Origin: CAVUAF01 sp964460655
Lineage (GTDB): Bacteria > Acidobacteriota > Terriglobia > Terriglobales > Acidobacteriaceae
DNA: 31,666 bases
Direction of reading: 5' to 3'
NCBI GenBank assembly: GCA_964460655.1
Contig: CAYWSH010000023.1
Coordinates: 1-31,666 of the forward strand
The position numbers and the translations under genes are program-made. The notes under the pieces are model-generated. The model was not told the origin of the DNA, made no database searches, and was given only the letters and a program-made list of their open reading frames with translations. This document shows, piece after piece, positions 29,355 through 31,666 of the stretch. Numbering within the stretch: position 1 is the stretch's first letter; each line of letters starts with the position of its first letter.

Positions 29355-30930
29355 GTGGCACGCGGTCCTGCTGCTGGTCGGCGCGGTCTGCATCGTGCCC
29401 AGCCGGACGGCGGAGCTGTGCGTGCGCGCTTCCGGCCCGCTGCTTCTCTTTATTCCTACGCTGCATGGGACAGCCCTACCCGTCTCCGCGGTCGCGGCCA
29501 GCGAGCAGGCAGCTGCCAACGACGCGGCGCATCGCCTGGCGATCTTCGCGCCCGGCAATTCCTTCGTGGTGATGACCAACGAGCAGCAATCCGTGGATGT
29601 GGTCAACGTCCTCGGGCCGCTCGGCGGCATCGAGATACAGGACAGCGGCCGGAAGTGGAAGGCACGCTTCACGGCCACGGCTGCCCTCAAAGCCGCGAGG
29701 CCCGGTGAGGCGATCGAGCTGCGCTTCGAGGACGGCAAGGACAAGGCACGCGTCCGCAATCGCGATATCGCGCTGGGCGCGATCGCGAGCGTGCAGGGCG
29801 GCCGGCCTTTCGTCCCGGTGGCGTCGCTGCCGCCAGTGCTGGCGGCGCTGCTCGGCACGCGCATCAACCTGCATGAGAAGTCGCATCGCCTGTTCATCGG
29901 CGAGGTCGGGACGCGGTTCACCACGGAAATGAAGACCACGCCCCTGGCGCTGGTCATGACGTTCACCGAGCCGGTGAATCCCGCCGTGAGCACCGAGCCT
30001 GGCAAGGTGCGCATGACGTTCTCACACGAGCCGTTGTTGGCGAGCGCCGAGCACATCGCGCTCGATGACAAAACGATCATCGGTGTGCAGTACAGTGAGG
30101 CCAACGGCACGGCGGAACTGACCGTGGCGAGCACCGCACCACTGCTCGCATCCTTCAGCAACGGGAACAAAACGATCACGTTCGCGCCCGCGCCGCCAAC
30201 CACCGAAGCCGCAGCGCAGCAGCCGCCCGCGCCTGCACCTCCCCCTGCGGTGACGCCCGAAGCGCCGGCGACGACGCCCGCGGCTCCGACGCCTGCGCCG
30301 GCGCACGCGCGGATGCTAGTACTGATCGACGCGGCGCACGGCGGCGAAGAGCGCGGCGCGCAGTTAAGCGACAAGCTCGCGGAAAAAGACGTGACGCTCG
30401 CGCTCGCTCGCCGCCTGAAGGCGGAGCTCAACGCGCGCGGCATCACGGCGGCACTATTGCACGAGCAGGACACGACGCTCACGCTCGACCAGCGCGCACA
30501 GGCCGCGAATTCGGCGCGTCCGTGGCTCTACATCGCGCTGCATGCGGCTTCGAGCGGTACCGGCATCCGCGTTTACACGCCGTTGCTGCCCGCGCCACCG
30601 GGCGCGCCCACCGGTCTCGTGTTGTGGGGACGCGCGCAGCAGAATTCCTGGACAGCGAGCCGCAGCCTGGGCGACGCACTGCTCGCACGCCTCCAGGAGA
30701 AGAAGATCGCGGCATCGCTCGCAGCCGCGCCACTGCGTCCGTTGAATAATGTTCTCGCGCCCGCGCTGGGCATCGAGGTCGCACCTCCGGCCACGCCGGG
30801 CGGCGTGGATCAACTGGCGTCGGTACCGTTCCAGCAACAGACCGCCGTCGCGCTCGCCACGGCGCTGGCCGACGCGCAACGCGCGCTCGAGGCCGCGAAT
30901 CGCGCGCGCCGGGGGAAAGGCGCGTCATGA
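29341..30930 (+). CDS. N-acetylmuramoyl-L-alanine amidase (Amidase_3) with N-terminal AMIN-like region
   Basis: A 529-residue exported protein (hydrophobic N-terminus 7-24). Residues about 45-190 resemble a copper-amine-oxidase-N-like fold (RPFVPVASLPPVLAALLGTR, LHEKSHRLFIGE), about 195-282 an AMIN-like beta domain, then a Pro/Ala linker (283-322). The Amidase_3 domain spans about 325-515: IDAAHGGEERGA with zinc ligand His333, Glu348 in LAEKDV, His401 in ALHAAS and the presumed catalytic Glu479 in GIEVAPP. The first motif has Ala-Ala where most relatives have DPGHGG or DAGHGG. It would cleave the MurNAc-L-Ala bond at the septum or during turnover. It overlaps DUF1015 by 14 bp and the GerMN gene by 4 bp (ATGA). 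Confidence 0.85.
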   Translation: MRWNKWHAVLLLVGAVCIVPSRTAELCVRASGPLLLFIPTLHGTALPVSAVAASEQAAANDAAHRLAIFAPGNSFVVMTNEQQSVDVVNVLGPLGGIEIQDSGRKWKARFTATAALKAARPGEAIELRFEDGKDKARVRNRDIALGAIASVQGGRPFVPVASLPPVLAALLGTRINLHEKSHRLFIGEVGTRFTTEMKTTPLALVMTFTEPVNPAVSTEPGKVRMTFSHEPLLASAEHIALDDKTIIGVQYSEANGTAELTVASTAPLLASFSNGNKTITFAPAPPTTEAAAQQPPAPAPPPAVTPEAPATTPAAPTPAPAHARMLVLIDAAHGGEERGAQLSDKLAEKDVTLALARRLKAELNARGITAALLHEQDTTLTLDQRAQAANSARPWLYIALHAASSGTGIRVYTPLLPAPPGAPTGLVLWGRAQQNSWTASRSLGDALLARLQEKKIAASLAAAPLRPLNNVLAPALGIEVAPPATPGGVDQLASVPFQQQTAVALATALADAQRALEAANRARRGKGAS

Positions 30931-31520
30931 TCCCGCGCGCGCTGCAGATCACCGTCGTGCTGCTGGTGGCCGGCGTCTTCGGCATGGGCCTGTACGTGCT
31001 TCACCTGAAGCAGCGCAACGAAGAGATGGAGAGCGAGCAGAAGGCAGCGCAACGCCCGCTCAAGCCGCCGGTCAAGGGCGCGGCGGCCGATGTGATGCTG
31101 TATTTCGCCGACGACGCCGCGCGGCAGTTGCGCAGCCAGAAGATCAACACGCCACTGCCTGCGGATCCCGCGGAACGCGACCGCGAACTGCTGCGCGCCG
31201 TGCTGGCCATATACCAGGCGAAGGATCCGCCGCACGCCATCGGCGCCGGCGCCGACATACGGGCGGTGTATCTCGTACGGGATGACACGGCGGTCATCGA
31301 CCTCACGGCGCAATTCGCTGCCGACCACCCTTCGGGTGTGCTCGAGGAATCACTCACGATCGTGTCGCTGATCCAGACGCTGGCGGCGAATTCACCGGGA
31401 CTGGCGCGCGTGAAGTTTCTCGTCGATGGCCATGAGCGCGAGACGCTGGCAGGCCATGCCGACCTGCACGACTTCTACGACACAGCGTCGGTAGCGAGCT
31501 GGGTCGGCGCGGGCAAGTAA
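30927..31520 (+). CDS. GerMN-domain protein, membrane anchored
   Basis: A 197-residue protein with one N-terminal membrane helix (about 8-27) and a short charged linker. A GerMN domain follows (about 55-190), recognised from VMLYFADDAARQLRSQKI, LLRAVLAIYQAKDP, AVIDLTAQFAADHPSGVLEE and LTIVSLIQTLAANSPGLARV, then VKFLVDGHERETLAGHADL. GerMN was named from the Bacillus spore protein GerM, but it also occurs in non-sporulating bacteria with peptidoglycan enzymes. The ATGA overlap with the amidase gene and the following rph gene suggest one transcript. Likely role: envelope-anchored helper of the amidase; this is inferred from context only. Confidence 0.85.
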   Translation: MIPRALQITVVLLVAGVFGMGLYVLHLKQRNEEMESEQKAAQRPLKPPVKGAAADVMLYFADDAARQLRSQKINTPLPADPAERDRELLRAVLAIYQAKDPPHAIGAGADIRAVYLVRDDTAVIDLTAQFAADHPSGVLEESLTIVSLIQTLAANSPGLARVKFLVDGHERETLAGHADLHDFYDTASVASWVGAGK

Positions 31521-31542
31521 CGCCTGCTATCATCCGCAACTC

Positions 31543-31666
31543 ATGGTCTTTCGCTCCGACAATCGCACAGCCGACCAGATGCGGCCGGTCAACATAATCC
31601 CCGACTTCATCTCGACCGCCGAAGGCTCGGTGCTGATCGAGATCGGCAACACGCGCGTCATCTGTA
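31543..31666 (+). CDS. rph: Ribonuclease PH, N-terminal part (cut by the window end)
   Basis: The first 41 codons of a gene that continues beyond the window. MVFRSDNRTADQMRPVNIIP followed by AEGSVLIEIGNTRVIC is the N-terminal signature of RNase PH, the phosphorolytic 3'-5' exoribonuclease that trims tRNA precursors. The ATG lies 22 bp after the GerMN stop, consistent with continuation of the DUF1015-amidase-GerMN series. No ribosome-binding site stronger than a short purine run is visible. Confidence 0.9.
   Translation, partial: MVFRSDNRTADQMRPVNIIPDFISTAEGSVLIEIGNTRVIC

Noticed and set aside
29049..30482. A 477-codon minus-strand frame opposite the end of DUF1015 and the amidase gene
   Set aside because: It has low-complexity Ala/Gly/Ser content and is antisense to two genes with intact family motifs.

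Overview
The window looks like chromosomal DNA of a GC-rich Gram-negative soil bacterium, most likely an acidobacterium (Acidobacteriota, near the Koribacter/Terriglobus lineages). That placement is inferred from gene content, not from a marker-gene search. The supporting genes are three exported proteins of the acidobacterial 'VWFA-related' type, a large Oar-type TonB-dependent receptor with an N-terminal carboxypeptidase-regulatory-like domain, a complete Tol-Pal operon whose Pal carries an extra Ig-like domain, a DUF1015 gene, and dispersed inverted-repeat elements of a kind common in such genomes. I see no tRNA, rRNA, CRISPR array, phage or transposase gene. No stretch longer than about 250 bp lacks a gene or a describable feature.

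Layout. 1-1907: the C-terminal part of a large M14-type metallopeptidase, a dispersed inverted repeat, and an EthD-family gene. 1901-5312 (minus strand): an exported BNR/Ycf48-like beta-propeller, a small membrane protein, a plant-like GDP-mannose 3,5-epimerase, and a Wza-type polysaccharide export protein. 5463-10714 (plus): tolQ-tolR-tonB/tolA-tolB-pal, a strong terminator, then cpoB/ybgF. 10734-12776 (minus): a small 2Fe-2S protein, an exported glycine-zipper protein, and a class A beta-lactamase-like protein. 12790-12930: a second dispersed inverted repeat. 12939-15425 (minus): a two-domain fusion of an AmiE-like serine hydrolase and a NamZ-like (DUF1343) exo-muramidase. 15517-20963 (minus): the Oar-type receptor, with a LacI/CRE-like operator and a pair of matched palindromic sites in its upstream region, preceded by a VWFA-related gene without a MIDAS motif. 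21020-24588 (plus): a second, apparently cytoplasmic AmiE-like hydrolase overlapping murQ, then murA. 24778-27774: an exported protein of unknown function and, beyond a bidirectional terminator, two overlapping VWFA-related genes on the minus strand. 27987-31666 (plus): DUF1015, an AmiC-like amidase, a GerMN-domain protein and the start of rph, all tightly packed.

The common theme is the cell envelope: peptidoglycan turnover and synthesis (AmiE-NamZ fusion, AmiE-like, MurQ, MurA, amidase, beta-lactamase-like protein), envelope constriction (Tol-Pal), polysaccharide precursor and export proteins, and large-substrate import (Oar). The most interesting leads are the AmiE-NamZ fusion with the nearby amiE-like/murQ pair as a split muropeptide-recycling route, the operator-like sites in front of the Oar gene, and a palindromic repeat that has become part of the reading frame of the second AmiE-like gene.
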